From NCBI RefSeq assembly GCF_006838285.1, contig NZ_CP038228.1:1054001-1118000 (forward strand): DNA of 64,000 bases, in the 5' to 3' direction. The notes under the pieces are model-generated. The model ran no database searches. It saw only the letters and a list, made by a program, of their open reading frames with translations, and was not told where the DNA came from. Position numbers and translations under genes: made by a program. The DNA comes from Xanthomonas translucens pv. cerealis (GTDB taxonomy: Bacteria; Pseudomonadota; Gammaproteobacteria; Xanthomonadales; Xanthomonadaceae). Positions 62,946-64,000 of the stretch are shown here, piece after piece. Numbering within the stretch: the first letter of the stretch is position 1; each line of letters opens with the position of its first letter.

Positions 62946-63845
62946 TCAGTGGCCGATGCCGCCGCGGCGTTGCGCCAGGCGGTACAGGCCATGCGCGGCG
63001 AGGTCTTCGGGATGGCTGCGGACCTGGCTGCCCAAGGCGCGCAGCGCATGCGCATAGCGGTCGAGCAGGCCGCTGCCGCCGATCAGGTGCACGCTCGGCG
63101 CCAGCGGCAGGCGTGCGCGCAGTTCGTGGCCGATCAGCAGGCCGGACAGGTAGGACGGCGCGGCGGCCGCGCTCAGCCGCTCGAACAGGCCCAGGCTGCG
63201 TACCCCGAACAGGTGGTGCAGCAGGCCGCCGGGCGCGCCGCTGCGCTGCAGGCCGGCGTCGAAGCCGGCGCCGTCGAACTGCGCGTCGTCGGCGTCCATC
63301 AGCCGTGCCAGCAGGCTGTGCTGGCGCAGCAGCGCGTACAGCTCGCCGGTCATCATCGTCGCCAGGGCGGCGATGCGGCCGTGTTCCAGATCGACCCATT
63401 TGCTGTGGGTGCCGGGCAGGCACACGCTGTGGCGGCCGGCGCCCTGCGGCTCCTGCGCCAGGGTGTCGAGCAGCCCGATCAACTGGGTTTCCTCGCCGCG
63501 CATCACGTCCGGCACCGCCTCGGCGCCGCTGGCCACGCCGGGCACGAACCACAGCGTGCGTCCGGGCAGGGCCGGGTCGTGCAGCGGCTGCATCGCTGCG
63601 GCCAGTGCGTCGGCGTCGGCCGGGCAGGGCGCGTAAGGCAGTTCGATCCAGCCGTTGCGGCTGCCGATCATGCCGCACAGCGCTACGTCGCCGGGCCAGC
63701 CGTCGATCAGCGCCGCCAGGGTCGCGGCGAAGCGGCCCTGGCAGGCGCCGATGCCCTGGTCGCTGCGGCGCTGCTCGAGGACGCGGCCGTCGGCCGCGAG
63801 CCGGTAGCCGCGCAGGCTGCTGGTGCCCCAATCGATGGCGATCAT
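62946..63845 (-). CDS. dgoK: 2-dehydro-3-deoxygalactonokinase
   Basis: 299-residue kinase of D-galactonate breakdown. The N-terminus AIDWGTSSLRGYRLAADG, ALCGMIGSRNGWIELPYAPC, VCLPGTHSKWVDLEHGRI and LIGGSGLLDRYAHAL identify DgoK. It overlaps the SMP-30 gene stop by three bases, consistent with a galactonate operon continuing beyond the window. Confidence 0.94.
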   Translation of the reverse strand: MIAIDWGTSSLRGYRLAADGRVLEQRRSDQGIGACQGRFAATLAALIDGWPGDVALCGMIGSRNGWIELPYAPCPADADALAAAMQPLHDPALPGRTLWFVPGVASGAEAVPDVMRGEETQLIGLLDTLAQEPQGAGRHSVCLPGTHSKWVDLEHGRIAALATMMTGELYALLRQHSLLARLMDADDAQFDGAGFDAGLQRSGAPGGLLHHLFGVRSLGLFERLSAAAAPSYLSGLLIGHELRARLPLAPSVHLIGGSGLLDRYAHALRALGSQVRSHPEDLAAHGLYRLAQRRGGIGH

Positions 63846-64000
63846 GCGCTGGCGATGCGTGCTTCGGGCAGGCCGGCGATGCCGACCGTGGCGACGAACA
63901 GGCCGCCGGCCTGCGGGGTGCGCGCCAGTTCGGCATCGGCATGGTCCATGCGCGAGGTGCTCAGGTACAGGGTGCGGCCGTCGGCGCCGCCCAGCGCCGG
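63842..64000 (-). CDS. SMP-30/gluconolactonase family protein, C-terminal end only
   Basis: 53 codons to the stop; the gene continues past 64000. The end GGADGRTLYLSTSRMDHAD then PQAGGLFVATVGIAGLPEAR is the usual C-terminal SMP-30 pattern. Beside dgoK it is probably a galactonolactonase or related sugar lactonase. Confidence 0.8.
   Translation of the reverse strand, partial: PALGGADGRTLYLSTSRMDHADAELARTPQAGGLFVATVGIAGLPEARIASA

Overview
The window looks like a high-G+C gammaproteobacterial chromosome of the Xanthomonadaceae, most likely Xanthomonas or a close relative. The evidence is gene content and order: miaB-phoH-ybeY-corC, petABC-sspA-sspB, dapA-bamC divergent from gcvR-prxQ, an Oar-type TonB receptor, a fimT-pilVWXY1E minor pilin operon, an ISXo2-like IS1595 element, and xanthomonad-type intergenic repeats (TTGTGGGAGCGACTTCAGTC). 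The species cannot be fixed from sequence alone.

Layout. 1-16.2 kb is core chromosome: the end of an aldehyde dehydrogenase; a leftward run of miaB, phoH, ybeY, a secreted protein, corC, a DUF4105 protein and corA; a glutathione transferase-like protein; a lytic transglycosylase; cytochrome bc1 genes petA, petB, petC with an extra 50-codon frame wedged between petB and petC; sspA/sspB; DUF3301 and DUF2272 proteins. 16.3-22.5 kb is a strikingly A+T-richer insert holding a complete small peptide system: HlyD-type adaptor, C39-peptidase ABC exporter, a 59-residue double-glycine precursor, a hairpin, a graspetide (microviridin-type) ATP-grasp ligase and an exported protein, with a possible small lipoprotein facing it. 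I regard this as the most interesting system here. A near-consensus CRP/Clp site lies upstream of it.

22.5-34 kb returns to housekeeping genes: nadC, a Trm112-like protein, purE/purK, superoxide dismutase, monothiol glutaredoxin, a YciK-like SDR lacking its catalytic lysine, marC-family protein, a large TonB-dependent Oar-like receptor, ppnN and a LytS/FimS-type sensor kinase. 34.2-41 kb is the type IV pilus minor pilin/PilY1 operon, with a composition switch inside pilY1. tRNA-Asn, a lone FimT-like pseudopilin, uvrB and tRNA-Val follow.

44.1-49.9 kb is an accessory patch: an intact IS1595-family element with an 8-bp target duplication, a decayed IS5-family transposase, a candidate secreted effector, a fragment matching the 3' end of a tRNA-Ser with a terminator, a CsbD-like protein, and a Phd/zeta-type toxin-antitoxin pair with its own palindromic operator. 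49.9-64 kb is core again: glgX, pirin with a divergent LysR regulator, a DedA-rhodanese fusion, two tRNA-Arg(ACG) genes each with its own terminator, thiD, YoaK/DUF1275, a lipoprotein, a PIN-PhoH ATPase, prxQ, gcvR, dapA, a short bamC, a 7Fe ferredoxin, dgoK and the C-terminal end of an SMP-30 lactonase.

All functions are read from sequence motifs and gene order only; no database search was made.
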